This document shows positions 23,406 through 35,460 of a DNA stretch of 64,000 bases, piece after piece (position 1 is the stretch's first letter; every line of letters starts with the position of its first letter). This stretch comes from Phallus indusiatus (Eukaryota > Basidiomycota > Agaricomycetes > Phallales > Phallaceae). Both the position numbers and the translations under genes were made by a program. The stretch covers positions 1 through 64,000 of the forward strand of contig JAQFWX010000010.1 of assembly GCA_027605045.1 (NCBI GenBank). Direction: 5' to 3'. The notes beneath the pieces were generated by a model that saw nothing but the letters and a program-made list of their open reading frames with translations, searched no databases and had not been told where the DNA came from.

Positions 23406-25874
23406 CTATGATGCCTCCGCTGGTTTGCTAGCATTTTCGCCATTTTCGTTTCTTCTCGAGCCGGCACCTCGGCCGAATAATCCAGCCTGTGCAACTGCTC
23501 GGTGTGCAAAACCTCCTCGACCGCGACCGCGACCACCGAAGCCTCCGCGGTCAGAGGGGCGATCTCGTTCCCGGTCGTCGGCTATCGTGACGTGTGCTAC
23601 TTGATCCTTCAATTTCTAAATGAGATGAAAAGGAATAGGTTAAAATGAAAGCTAGTTCAAAAAAGGGCAAACACAAACCTCGGCGTGTCCATTCAACCCT
23701 GCCTTCATGGCTTCTTCGTCACCAAACTCTATGAAAGCAACACGCGCACGTCCGAAGCTACTTTGTGGGATTTTGATGTTGGTGATCTAAAAATAAGCCG
23801 GTAAGTCTTTATATTCTGCACGTACAAACGACAAAAAGAAAATCCTTTACCCCATCTTTGGCGTCTTGGAAAAATTCTCTCAATTCAGATTCAGTAGCAG
23901 GCACAGGGAGCTTCATGAAAAGGGTCCAAGGATGGCGTTGTCGTCTTGGTGGGCCGGTAGGTGTACGTGCACCAGTACCTTCTACAGGCGATGTCAATTC
24001 CCCATCGCCACCACTGGGTAGACTGCTAGAAGTGCTCGGTTTAGGCTGATGCGACGACAATGGCGAATCTTTTTTGTCAGTTGTCTCTCGCTCTCTTTCG
24101 TCCCTTTTACGTTCCTTTTCGCGATCCCTTTTTTGTTGCTTCTTGGCCTGCTGACGGTCTCGTCCCGAATCAGCACTTGCGAAACCGTTCGGTTTGGGCC
24201 CGTTTGTAGATTCGTCAAAGGAGGGTGGATGTAAGCTAACGGGAGATGAGCTGGTTAATTCGTTGAGAGGCGTCGCATTTTGAACAGATGGCGTTCCATG
24301 GGGAACTGGAGTCGATGCCTTGGTTTGTGATTGCGGTTGTGGCAAGGCAGAAGTGGTCGACTGTGGGGTAGGAACAGTAGTCGGAGTAGCCGTCCTCCGG
24401 TAGGAGTAATTAAAACCTGATAATGAATACAGTTAATCAAAATTGCACAAAAGGAGAAACTGAATACAACATGATTTCACTTGCCTTGACATTTTATCTC
24501 TGAGCTAATTCTACCATTACGAATATCTAAGACGAGTGTACCGTTGGCAGCGTCACAAAGGTTCCAGTTCCAGCAGTTTTTCCAAACGGCATCTTCACCA
24601 GCAGTAGGTCCGCCAGAGGGACCAGCGTTAGTAGGGATACGCTCAATGACAGCCAGCATTTTATCAAGGAGCAAACGCTGTGTTTCACGTTGATTGTCGC
24701 GTTGGTTATCGCGCTGGCTTTCAGACTGGTTTTCACTGTAAACAGACAACAAAACAATTAACGACCTGACACGTGAAGAGGAGCATGAAACGTACTCGAT
24801 CAAAGACTCAACCAAAGCTTTAACATTCTCCCATACTTTTTCGAATGACTCTTTACTGTTCATGAGTTTGCGTCTAAAAGCCTCCAAATCGGGCTGAACG
24901 CTAAAATCGTTGTAACTGGATGTGTTTCTAAAGTGCAAGCTCCCGGAAATCGTTGCATCAACTTTTAGTATTAAAGCTAATTGCCCTATTAAACCCTCTC
25001 GTCCCGAAGATGCGTGAGTCACGAGGAAACGGGTTTCGGTTGGATCATATACTCTTTGAGCAGTATCGACCAGTTCGCCTATTTGAAGCGCCGTTGTCCA
25101 CGTTGTCCCTTGACCGCCGGCAATAGTAGCACGACCTTCACCATTATCAAATAGCTTATGGTAAACAAACGCGCCACCTAGACCGAGAAGACGTAACTTT
25201 ACACCACCGATATCGAGACAACGAGTCGTGGCTTCATCGATAATAGTGAAATTAGGTATTTCGTATTGTCCCGCGCGGAACTTTTCAAGCACGGCAACGT
25301 CCTCGCACGCACCCCAGACCGTGAAAACTGGAACAGAAAGTTTTATAGCTCCCGAAAGTAGGAGAGGGAACTCTGAGAGAAGAGGAACAGGAGAAGTGGC
25401 GATTGCGCTTCTCATTGCAGCGGGTGAGGCTTCAGCCGCAAAAATGGAGGCGCGCTGTGCTGCAGAAACAAGAGGCGAATATTGAACAAGATGACGAAGC
25501 GTGCTAGTTATAACGTTTTGAAATTATTAGCTTAAAATCACCTGTAGAAGACATTATAAGCAAATATAATACCGGTCATTGATTCTGTCTAAACTGGTGT
25601 TCTCTGAGAGAAAGAGAGGTTGAGCAAAACGAAAGGCCCCAAAGCTCACAAAAAAGAGCAGACACGAAAGCGTACCGAAGAACCCAAAGTCACCAGTGTG
25701 AATTACTGCATCTACCTTCGCTTCTTGAGCAAGGTCGTTGATCATGTTTATATGGCCTCTAATGTCTGCGATACAAAGAATGCGACCAGCCATCGAGTCG
25801 AAAATTTTTGTTTGGGTATTCACGGAGGGACGAGGATGAGGTGTAGTACCAGGCCGGGAAGCTGAACGAGACAT
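23406..25874 (-). CDS. Metallophosphoesterase (DUF2433-like) fused to RRM and RGG tail
   Basis: Exons on the minus strand join into one product. First is a calcineurin-like phosphoesterase part: 'RILCIADIRGHINMINDLAQ', 'DAVIHTGDFGFFG' and 'VPVFTVWGACEDVAVLEKF' (GNCE-like), then 'RFLVTHASSGREGLIGQLAL'. This agrees with the fungal DUF2433 family. Next comes a Gln/Arg repeat (ESQRDNQRDNQRETQR), a charged Lys/Arg-rich linker, an RRM ('PWTLFMKLPVPATESELREF', 'RARVAFIEFGDEEAMKAGL') and an RGG-rich end (GGFGGRGRGRGGF). The first metal motif has Arg where Asp-x-His is expected, so catalysis is doubtful. An RNA-related role is inferred. The start at 25874 (MSRSASRPG) is chosen; 25940 is an in-frame alternative. 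Confidence 0.78.
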
Positions 25875-26393
25875 TATATTGGATGGGATTAGAGGGAATA
25901 TGGAGATATGGGCAGAAGGATGTTGGTGGACGTCGACCACACAGTGAGTTTTGGCGGACTTTGAAATCCACTTTTTTTCTCTCTTTCATAAACAAAGCAC
26001 GGCATGAACCTCAAAAAAATCAGCCAGGGTCTAATCTCAGTGATTTAGACGTATAGACGAGCATGAAATGAACAGAAAAAAGAATTGTTGCAAGCTATAT
26101 GGATCTTGAAGCCATCATATCCAGTCGCCACCGGATCCCGAATAGCACACTCCACACAACAAATGACGGCCTTTAAAGGTAAACACTTTCTCAATTCACT
26201 ACTTTTAGAACACTGCACTGACCATAAAAAAAGAAACAAGGCAAAAGGACTCGAATTGAGAAATATGAATGCAGATAATCTATGCATAAGAGGTATAATA
26301 ATTTATGTAGTTAATATCTCTATTCAGGCAAACCATAATGAATGACCGAGTCCACAAAAATCGACGTGGTGATCTAAAGCAATAATAGATAAT

Positions 26394-26421
26394 GGGGAAT
26401 GGGGAATGGGGAATGGGGAAT
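26394..26421. repeat. Short tandem repeat (GGGGAAT)x4
   Basis: Four exact copies of the heptamer GGGGAAT just downstream of the GH16 stop codon, inside its probable 3' UTR. Confidence 0.95.
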
Positions 26422-26455
26422 GAGAAGAAAAATGAGCGAGTACGCGAATGGTAGC

Positions 26456-28105
26456 CTAATTGTATATTGCCACATATTCGATCGTCCAGTTAGCTTGTTT
26501 GTAATTATTCGGGTCTTGTACGGTCCCAGCGCACGTTCCGGGACATCCAGAAGAGGGAAACAAAGCCTCGGCGAAATCCCTATCATAAATCTTCATAATC
26601 ATGACAAAAAAGGGGGAAGGGCAACATACCCGCAAAGTGTAATATCAAACACTATCATCATATTGGCAAAGTACTGATCAACCGGGCACGTAACAGAAGA
26701 GAAGAATGCATCAGGAACAGGCCAGTTGCCAGGAACAGGTGCCATAGCAGTAATATCAGGTGGAACAGAGCCATTAGGAAACATCCAGATTCGAATCCCC
26801 AACTCATCCCAGGTAGTAGCTACTACCCCTCCTCCGTTATTATTATACGACACCCCGAACGAATCTTTCCCAGTATCCATTATACCGCATCCAGAATTCG
26901 AATTAACCGTTACATCGCAAGACGCCTGAAGAGGTGTTCCAGTGAAAGCTTTACTTTGTCCAGGTGCTGGTTTCGCTGCATCGTCACGCGTGCAGCCAGG
27001 GGCCGTGTGCAATGTAATTTGATTTTGAGTTTGACGATTGACTCCCTCGATAATGTCAATTTCACCATTATTTGGCCAGTTATCTCCTACTGCCCAAAAT
27101 GCAGGCCAAACAGAACATCCGGTGCTGCAATAGAATACATGAATTATAACATCAAATCGTCAAATAGCCAAGTAACTCACGGCATGGCTTTGAAATTTCC
27201 TATGAGCAGACCACCCGTCATCCGCATTTGGGACGAAATTCGAATTCTATATCGTTTCTTAGCTGTCATCATGCAAAATCGGCAAATCGTTCTCCAACTC
27301 ACGAATTACGGTTTTGACCCGGCTGAAGCTGAGTCGTATCATCCACCTTGAGAATAGTGGTATTCCCCTTAACCTGAATCAAACCTTGCGATATAGCATC
27401 TTGCTGGTTAAGATAGTTCACATTACCATGAGTCGGATCCGGGCTGCTGAAAAAATCAAATTCGTTTATGAAATCCTCTCCCTGATACAGTTTCGTCAAA
27501 GTGAGTGGACCAGCTTTTGCCGGGGGTGCGTTTCCAATGATGGGTCGAGTGAACTTGGGAGAAGTCGCGCTTGTTGTGCTGGAACTCTTCTTAGTACTCG
27601 TACTGCTAGTATGCGTAACGGAAGAACTCGATGTTTTCGGGGGTTTGCTCGAGGTCGTACTGCTTTTTGTCGTTTTTGTCGTACTGCCACTCGAAGTGGT
27701 ATGAGTTGTCGACGTCGTGAAGCTTGCACTTTTAGTGGTATGCGTCGATGATGTTAAGGGACTGTTCGAGACGGTACTTTTTGTTGTTTGCGAACTGGAA
27801 GCCGGTTCCGTCGTTTTAGCAGGTGATGAAGTAGCTGAAACAGAAGAGCTAAGAGTTGTGCTGGTAGACGACGAAAGCGTCACTGATGCAATACCAGAAG
27901 ATTGGATAGTACTGGCAGTACTAGCATGAGTAATGGCGCTTTCGTTCTGTAACTTGAGGGATCCTGAATCTGAGGGACACTCATCGCCTATCGCGAACGC
28001 CCCATTGATGTTACAAATCAAAAGCGACGTTGACTGACTATTAACGCTGTATAGGGACGATAGAGATGACAGCAGCCAGGACGCTAACAAAACGTTTGCG
28101 AGCAT
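26456..28105 (-). CDS. Secreted GH16 endo-beta-1,3(4)-glucanase-like protein
   Basis: A signal peptide starts at 28105 (MLANVLLASWLLSSLSSLYS) and is followed by a Ser/Thr-rich stalk of about 120 residues, presumably O-glycosylated. The catalytic domain has 'LYQGEDFINEFDFFSSPDPTHG', 'GQNRNSIRISSQMRMTGG' across an intron (acceptor TAG before AATTCG), 'FWAVGDNWPNNGEIDIIEGV' with the GH16 ExDxxE catalytic motif, and 'CGIMDTGKDSFG'. The last exon ends 'NWTIEYVAIYN' with TAG at 26456-26458. Members of this subfamily cut beta-1,3- or mixed-linkage glucans in the fungal wall or in substrate. The product is about 480 residues from four exons. Confidence 0.88.
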
Positions 28106-28959
28106 TGCGGAAGGTCAAAGAAGAGAATGAGAGTTAGCCTTTAAGAGGAAAGACAGAGAGGGAAAGAGAGAAAATAAAGGAAACCTTTGGGTAAAAGATT
28201 AAAAGCAGCTGAAAAGGACCTTCGTTCCTTCAGCTGCGTACAAATATATCCTTTGCACGGTCAGGGCCATGACCGAGCCCTTCGTCGAGTAAACAACCGC
28301 CAGATTTGGTGCATTATTAATAACGTTATTAAACTCGTCTTGTCGAATAACACAAGAAAGACGATAATGGTTTTTGAAGTCGTCCTTGTACAAATGGTGA
28401 TGGTTGAAACGTTGAAGGTGGTGGATTTGTGGTAATATGCGGCACCACGGCAGAACCAGAACAAACGTGTGCCGAAACCCATTTACGGCTTGGCCGAAGT
28501 CTACCTGACGATCTGCCTCAGGGCACGGAGCACAACGATAATCTGTCGGAAATATTTTTCTGCATCAACAACTGTGAATCCCTCTCCGATCTCACTATTA
28601 AGCAGTTTACCGAATTACTTGCAGCGGGGACACGACGAACTGAGGAATTTCTGGATCATCTTTACTTTCTAAATTGTGTAGAAAGAATCCTCAAGCATAA
28701 ATCCTAGTTATTCCGTCAGTCAATTCCAGGTCGTTGGCAAGATAGCAAGGTGGTGATACTTGGTGGTGGTGGTGGTGCCAACACGCTCATCCGAGCCCGC
28801 CACCGTTCCCTCCCGGGCCACGAGTTTCGCTGAGAAACGAACGAACGAACGAACGAGAAAGAAAAAAGTATTACAAGTGGGTAAACCGAGAAAGATAGTA
28901 TACAAATACAATGCTATGCAATAATTGAAAAAAAAAACCTGAGTTGTATATCGCGAATT
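28106..28959. other. Intergenic region upstream of the GH16 gene
   Basis: Nothing recognised beyond simple sequence: a GGT run near 28757-28775 and four GAAC copies near 28838-28856. Open frames at 28187-28707 lack domain or splice support. Confidence 0.5.
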
Positions 28960-29475
28960 CTAATCACCAGTTTCATCTCTAGGCCGGTAGGAGAAACCTT
29001 GCGCGGTGATATCGTCCTCCACGTCTTCAGGGATGCGGCCAGTTACGCGAGCAGCGTACATACCACGCACATATTTAGCTATCAAAAATGGCCATAAGTA
29101 TTTCCAACTTCGAATTACCGCAGCAGCGTTACGTTACTCACACGTTCTCTGCCACCGAGCTACCCAGCTATTCTCCGGATCCATAACCGCAATCAACCCA
29201 TTAAACTGACCAGACGTGCACGTGAGAATTCGATCAGGATTAGATTTGAGCTATAACGGGTGTGGATATCATCATTCATTCGTTCATTCATATTTAGAAA
29301 GCTTCTCCGAAAGCCCGGTGAAACTTCTGGTGAAACCTGTACTTACCTGCAAAACAGATTCGCAATTGGGGCATCCATGCCTTTTGAAATCAGCAGGAGT
29401 TTGTACGATAGCACATAACAGACACGCTCGTTGTTTGGATTTTGGTGTTGGAATGGGTGCTGTGGCTTCAGCCAT
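28960..29475 (-). CDS. SPT4: Transcription elongation factor SPT4
   Basis: Three exons on the minus strand. The N-terminus 'KQRACLLCAIVQTPADFKRHGCPNCESVLQ' has the four-cysteine zinc finger (CxxC..CxxC) that defines Spt4. The next exons give 'GQFNGLIAVMDPENSWVARWQRT' and 'YVRGMYAARVTGRIPEDVEDD', matching the conserved Spt4 core and tail. It ends with TAG at 28960. The product is about 115 residues, the normal size. Spt4 pairs with Spt5 (DSIF) to promote RNA polymerase II processivity. Confidence 0.93.
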
Positions 29476-29844
29476 TATTTACGGTGAAAGGCAGTGGTTT
29501 GAATCCCGCAAATCCCGAATTGTCACAGTTCTTGTCACGCGGAATGTTCGCATTCTCAACTTACATTTCTATGTCGGTCTTTCTTTGCAGAGATTATAGA
29601 TTATCGATTATCGGTTAACACCTATTCAACACGGACGGGTGCACATGGCATACATACATGAATATGCATAGTATGGTATGTCGAACCCGTTATTGCCCAG
29701 TCCAATACACGGTAACAAGCTCCGTATCAAAAGAGCTCCAAAAAGCAGGGCAATTATGGCCGTTCAATTCTATTCCCGTTTATCCAAAACAAAGGTCATC
29801 CCTACATATGAGCATCATCCGGCTATGCTTTGAGAACGGGTACA

Positions 29845-29855
29845 TATATATAAAG
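29845..29855 (+). promoter_or_regulatory. TATA box of small secreted protein gene 1
   Basis: TATATATAAAG lies about 55 nt before the ATG at 29909. Its paralogue at 40062 has a similar box. Confidence 0.6.
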
Positions 29856-29908
29856 AGAACGACACTCGCTCTCAACTTATCCGCAAGAAGTCTCTCCAAC
29901 AAACAAAT

Positions 29909-30414
29909 ATGTTATTCGCTCCAATTCTCTGTGCTTTCGTTTTCGCAGTCCCCACTCTCGCACAGACCATTCAAATTCTATCACCCACGAATAATCAGAC
30001 CATCGTCCTAGGACAGCCTCTCGTCGTCACAATCGCCCAACCAGGAGGCTTAGGACCCGTCGAGAACGTAGCTATCGCTCTCGGAATAGAGCACTGCGGA
30101 GCTACACCTTGCTCGTCTGACGAAGACAACCAAATTCTCGGTCAAATCGTGGCGAAGAGCCTGTTTAACCCTGTTCGAGACCCATCCGAGCCTACTAACC
30201 CGCCAAGCCAATCTTTCACTGTCACTCCTAGTGGTGAAGCAGGTTTTGCCACCGTGCATGCTACCATCTTAACTTTAACCGGAGTGAGTTTGTGTTGGTA
30301 CAGTATAATGTCTGAAACCCTATTAATCTTTGCATTTCCTTGCAGGCTGGTCCCACTGCTGAAATCTTCCAACAGAGTGTTAACGTAAATTTAGTCTCGG
30401 CTCTCGACGGATAA
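29909..30414 (+). CDS. Small secreted protein, paralogue 1
   Basis: Two exons (29909-30283, 30346-30414) join in frame to 147 codons. A signal peptide (MLFAPILCAFVFAVPTLAQ) precedes a domain of about 125 residues with 'IQILSPTNNQTIVLGQPLVV', 'VENVAIALGIEHCGATPCSS', 'GEAGFATVHATILTL' and a short final strand. The alternating hydrophobic pattern suggests an immunoglobulin-like beta-sandwich (inference). One Cys pair (HCGATPC) is visible. I do not recognise a function. The protein is closely similar to the one at 40062-40634, including the position of the last intron. Confidence 0.82.
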
Positions 30415-30944
30415 GTTGTGGACTAGATGCATACAGTAGCTACATACATAGATGTATCGTAATTATGGCTTCTGGAATCTTCTGTTTAATATTATTTATT
30501 CAAAGATACATCATACGTAAAGCACAATACCTACGCAAAGATACATATCTCTATTGTATAATTGCGGAAGTAAGAACTGCAGAATCACGGATCACGGAAC
30601 GACTTAGAAACTACTTGAGAGAAGACCTGAGAAGACAGGTTATATCGTTCCTGCTTCATTAATTTACGAAGATATCATGTGTTCACCCGATTTGCAATAT
30701 GAGCAACCGTACCTTTTTTGCCATTTCAGACTTGGAAGACATACTGTACATAGAAATAAACAGAAGGTTCTACGTGCGCTTGAGCATGAGCATATGAGGG
30801 AGAGATTATTTCAAATTTGAATGATATATGACATACCGTTGTTTTGCTGCGCTTTTAGTTTAATTACCGGTATCGCTGGTTTTGAGTATTGATGATGATG
30901 TCAATACCAGGTCGTATGGGCGTCAGGAAAGATACGCCAGTTTA

Positions 30945-31190
30945 CCCAGATGGCTCAACGCATTCAGCCAGATAATGAATACACGAGCTTTACATTCGCC
31001 TTCCGCATCAAAACGTCCTCGATAATACGTCCATACAGTATTGCGCTTGAGAGAGGCATTCAGGGTTTGACATCGGGAGCTTGTCGGGAACAGAACGATT
31101 CAAAGTAGTTACTTCAGCATTCTTCGAAGAGTTATAATTGTTGTCGCCAACGTAGACATCATTCTCCAGGACAATGAGGTATGACGATAT
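30945..31190 (-). pseudogene. Decayed fimbrin (SAC6) fragment
   Basis: The minus strand reads 'RFDAEGECKARVFIIWLNAL', close to 'DFDAEGEREARVFTLWLNSL' of the intact fimbrin gene at 44173-44250. A second piece reads 'VLENDVYVGD' and 'NRSVPDKL', matching 'ILEGDADVGG' and 'NDSVPDTI' at 45000-45130. The two pieces are in different frames and now adjoin, though in the intact gene about 700 nt including an intron separate them. Stops and frame breaks make it non-functional. Confidence 0.75.
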
Positions 31191-31446
31191 TACATTTGAA
31201 TTCGGTTTCAATGGGAGAACTGGAAACGGTGACCCCCATCCGCGGATTTCCTATAGCCTAGACCCTGTGCCAATTTATTTGGACCCACAAGCACCCATCC
31301 CCACACTCGTTTTTTCCTTCCCTTTCTCTCTCTCTGTCTCCATCTCCTCTACATACTCAATACCAAATCCCGCTCTTTACCCAAAACCCCTACGCTCGCT
31401 ACCAAATACTCAATTTAAATCTTTTTTTTTCATTCTTACACCAACG

Positions 31447-32751
31447 ATGAAACTCTCACTCCCATCGTTCACCGTCCTAGCTCTCGCAGGCTTTTCACTG
31501 GCACAAGACACATGGACTTCATCTTCTCCTCCATCGTCCGCTTCGTCTTCACCCTCCTCACCATCGTCGACGGCTTCCTCTGCTTCTGGTGCCGCTTCAG
31601 CCTCCGCAACCCCCGGAGCCGGAGCCTCGAAATCTTCGAACTCTACCGCTCCAATTGCTTCGGGCGCTGTTGGCTTTGCTAATTCCACAGTCAACGGTCT
31701 CGCATCTAATTTGACTGATGTCGCTGGTAATGGTACTCTACCCTTGTTGACCTCTGTTAATGGAACTGGTCCTGCTATCCCAGCTAACGAACCCGTGCGC
31801 TCACTTTTTTCTCTCTCTCCCCGTCATTTAAGCTCAACACTAATAAAAAAAATCTCAGGTCAACGTCTCCGTTCCAACAACAGCCTCCTCATCCTGCTCA
31901 TCCTTCCTAACAACCCTCAACACAGACTCAGCCCTCCAATCCTGCCTCGCACCCGCTTTAGAAGTTCTCGAAAGCGAAACCGCCTCAGTCAGCGCCTTCT
32001 GCAACGTCGCAACAACTCAATCCTGCCCATCCACCACAATCCGCCGTTTCCTCGCCGACTTTGCAGGAAACTGCTCCCAGGAACTCGCTTCGTCTGATAA
32101 AAACGTGGTTCCGTTATATGATGCGCTGTACCTTCTTACGCCGATGACGCAGGCTGTTTGTGCAAAAGACGAGAATGGGAACTTTTGTGCGGCTAATACC
32201 ACTTCTGCTGGTACAACGACCAGCGGTGGTGGGGGAGCTGCTAATGTTGGGCAACAACCTTTGGGTGTAAACGGTCTTCCCAACGCGGATGCGTTTACTT
32301 CTAAGAATATTTTGTTCTTGGGAGCCAATGCGGCACTCGATGAACAAGACTTGTGTACCACTTGCACACGTAACGTTCTCACCAGTTATTTCGCGTTCGA
32401 AGCTGCGTTGCCATACACTGGTGGTTTAGCTAGGTAAAAACCTCTTTTAGAATAATATTATATTATCGTTTTTACTGATATCATCTCTCTTTTTTTAAGC
32501 TCGCCTTTGCTGAGCGCTCAGAACCCCCTCTACTCTGCCATTCAAACCAAGTGTCCTGCGGATTTCCTTTCTTCTGCTTTAAATAATGCTGGTTCGTACC
32601 CTATTTTTTTTTTGTATTCCCATATCATATTTTAATCTCGTTTCTCTTTTCAGGTGCGGCGCCGGGTGCTGTTAACGGTGCTATGACATTCACCCCAGCC
32701 AAGGGTCTCATTTCACTTGCTGTAGCTGTTGCTTCGATCCTTGCTTTGTGA
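31447..32751 (+). CDS. GPI-anchored Ser-rich surface protein (DUF7729-like)
   Basis: Four exons (31447-31794, 31859-32433, 32500-32591, 32655-32751). A signal peptide (MKLSLPSFTVLALAGFSLAQ) is followed by a Ser/Ala/Pro-rich stretch and a Cys-containing globular domain: 'CSSFLTTLNTDSALQSCLAP', 'RRFLADFAGNCSQELAS', 'VYDALYLLTPMTQAVCAKD'-like and 'DLCTTCTRNVLTSYFAFE'. It ends in a hydrophobic tail (GLISLAVAVASILAL) preceded by small residues, as in GPI-anchored proteins. Such fungal surface proteins have no established biochemical role. All introns are GT-AG with phases that fit. Confidence 0.83.
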
Positions 32752-34376
32752 TGAGAGAGACGACAGAAAGTGTTGTTTTCTATAATCTCATCCCCGACAC
32801 TTCCATATTCTTTTTTCTCTCAAATCTAAATGAAAATTTCTTTTTTTCTTAATTCAAATTTTCTAAAGCGCAAACCTGGCAGGGCGTGGAGCGTACCAGA
32901 CGATGCCGTTACCCCCCAAAGTTCCCTGTTTATATACCTTTTCTTCTTTTTCCTCTTCTTTCTCGGGTAGATTGTCATATTTATATCTATACGTTACTTC
33001 TTTTTTTTCTTCACAGATATTTGTACTATGGAAGTCGAGACAAGCATCCCGTCTTTTTTTTTTTTCAAAAATTTCCACGTGGATGTGTACTTTTTTTTCT
33101 TTCTTTCAGCCCCCAGTAACTTCAGCTCGTTGGGGTTGGGGGATTTATATAGTGCAACAGGATACCTGAATAGATAATCTTTCAATAATTTGCCTCACTT
33201 CCCATCTCCCCCTATCGAAGCTTTAACTTAGTCTTGGCGCTGGCAATATTTGTCAATTGACTTTTCTTATGAAGTCTTTTTCAGTGACGAAATCATGCAA
33301 AATGTGTTATTGTCATGAAAAAACTAAGTTCACGTGCACACACGAGAGGGATCGTCATAAACGCATGTTTTCAATTTCAATGAGCGATCGTAAATTGGAC
33401 GGTAATATCCGATTTCAATACGGTTTCTTGAGAAAAGAAACAACCAGAGATGTCATTTCCGATAGTCTGGTTTGGATATGAAGGGAGGGTTTGATACCTG
33501 GTAAAGGCTGGATGGGGGCGTCTTCATGACCTATGGTCCTATGGGAGGCTATGACATGTCCTTGACAGAGGAATGGACGATCGGATCCGACTCGTTCCGA
33601 AAGAGAAGTGCAAAGGGATTAGCCAGGGATTTGCCCCGGGCCACGTAGTACCGTAGGTAGCCATGCCATGCTATGCTATACTTGGTCGTCGAAAGTTTAT
33701 TTTGTTTTTCCGTTCGTTCGCAGTCTATTCCGGACGGAAAGTGCTCCACAAGGAGAGAGAGAGGGGTAAAAAAACAAAGTATGTATGTAGAATGAAAAGA
33801 TTCCGTTGGCTCGTCTAAATGATTATTTTTGAAACGCAGTTGTTGTTTTTACTTTTAGAAATAGTCATTATTGATGAACGCTCGTTAGGAACCTTGTTAT
33901 TATTAACTCAGTTTACTTTAACGCTCACTCCCTCCGAGGTTCTCGTTCTCGATGATCACGGGAAGAACGCATCGGAGTGACACGCAAGTAGCCAAGATGT
34001 GCTAGGCACTGCACTCGGGATCCTTTGGAACTTGGAGTTGTTAGGACACAGAGCACAGGAGTTAAGTTACAGTTTCAGATTGAATGCCATATAGGGAGCA
34101 AAGACATCAACCAATTTGGCTATGGAGGGCTATGTAGTGTTAGTCTGGTAACTTTGGTTCCGCACAGCGATATGACTGATATTGATGGAGTACTGAGGCT
34201 AAGACCTGATTAGGCTCGGTAAGGCTGACTCAGGTCACGCGCACGGAGGCACATTCCGTCGCGTGACTCTGTCTACAAGCCAATGGCTCGCCACGCAAAA
34301 GAGAGCCTCTCTTTCAATTTTCATGATCTAAATGATCCTATTACACCATTAGTGGAACCAGACGGCATGGCCCTGC
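32752..34376. other. Long intergenic region, T-rich
   Basis: About 1.6 kb without a supportable gene. The sequence 32830-33110 is rich in poly-T runs, and open frames there are low complexity. One long imperfect palindrome is listed separately. No tRNA was seen. Confidence 0.5.
34234..34267. repeat. Imperfect inverted repeat
   Basis: Arms GTCACGCG (34234-34241) and CGCGTGAC (34260-34267), with inner arms ACGGA and TCCGT, leave a small loop. It sits about 195 nt before the ATG of the gene at 34462. Confidence 0.7.
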
Positions 34377-34386
34377 GTATAAATAC
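34377..34386 (+). promoter_or_regulatory. TATA box
   Basis: GTATAAATAC lies about 76 nt before the ATG at 34462, a common spacing for inducible fungal genes. Confidence 0.55.
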
Positions 34387-34461
34387 AACTAGAGAGATGC
34401 CTACCGCACGTTATAATATCCCTTCTAAATAATATCTACTGGTTTTACGCTCAATATCATC

Positions 34462-35460
34462 ATGACCACACGAACAGAACTCTGGAGAGCATCCGTCAGA
34501 CCAGGCAGTCCTGGTCCCCCTCCCCGTCTACTACGCCCAGAGCCCCCTCCATTCATCTCTCCAGACTGCAGCATCTCAAACGTCGGCGTCAGTCCTCCAC
34601 GCAGACCTCGCAGCTTCAGCGCAAGCTCTCCACAGCCTCCACAGCCTCATATTCCTCATAATCATAATCATAACCATAATCATACTACTCCCCCTCGTCA
34701 CCGTTCACCCCCTCCGAAACAGCAAATCCAAGATTCCGCTGCGTATCATCACACCTACCACTCCCCTTCTCCTCGAACGCCCTCTCCGCATTCCTCGTCC
34801 ACTCAGAGAAACCCCGTGCCTCCGCTGTATAATCCAGCGCACCATCAGCCTCGCGTTCGTTCGCCTGCCGATCATCTCCATTCTTCATCATCCCGAGACT
34901 CGCGTTCTTCTCGTCAAGAAACTCGCCCGGGTTTGTACGTAATTCAGCCACGTAACGGCCCAAATGGAAATGTAGTGCAAGCTCTGGTGGGTGTAACGTC
35001 ATCATCGCCACTATCGTCATTCTGATTTTTTTGAATACTTATTGTCATCTCATCAGTATCCACAACGATCTGATTCCGCACCACCCACTCGCACATCCAA
35101 TCATTATCACCACCACCACCGTTCTCATTACTCTCCAACATCTGAAAAATCCCTGTTCCGCCGTGTTTTAGATAAATTCGGCAACAAGGACAAAGAGAAT
35201 CTTCACACGTGAGTCTAAAAAACTTCATTTTTCCGTGTGTCTGTGTGTGTCACTCGGCCTCATGTTCCGTTATTAGCCGAACACGTTCTTCTTCTGCTTA
35301 TCCCAATAAACATCTCGTCCAATCATCCAGCATTAATAGACCTCGACGGAACTCTACAGGAAGCTCTTCTAATCAATGGCATATCGTTCCTGGAGAGCCA
35401 CAGTATGCGTTCACTACATCTAGAACATCTAGAAAAGGCACTGTGTACCAAGTCATTTAA
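34462..35460 (+). CDS. Intrinsically disordered Ser/Pro/His-rich protein
   Basis: Three exons (34462-34986, 35057-35208, 35277-35460) join in frame and end with TAA at 35458. The protein is dominated by Ser, Pro, Arg and His, with an (HN) repeat (HNHNHNHNH) and SP/RS dipeptides. The one more ordered stretch is 'SLFRRVLDKFGNKDKENLHT' in exon 2, a short amphipathic basic segment. The C-terminus is 'SRTSRKGTVYQVI'. There is no signal peptide and no recognised domain. Splice sites, the TATA box and consistent frame make it a likely real gene of unknown function. Confidence 0.7.

Noticed and set aside
31008..31211. 67-codon minus-strand frame as a gene
   Set aside because: It is explained as part of the decayed fimbrin fragment.
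32886..33185. Overlapping frames rich in Phe/Ser on plus and Lys on minus
   Set aside because: Products of poly-T/poly-A runs in an intergenic region.
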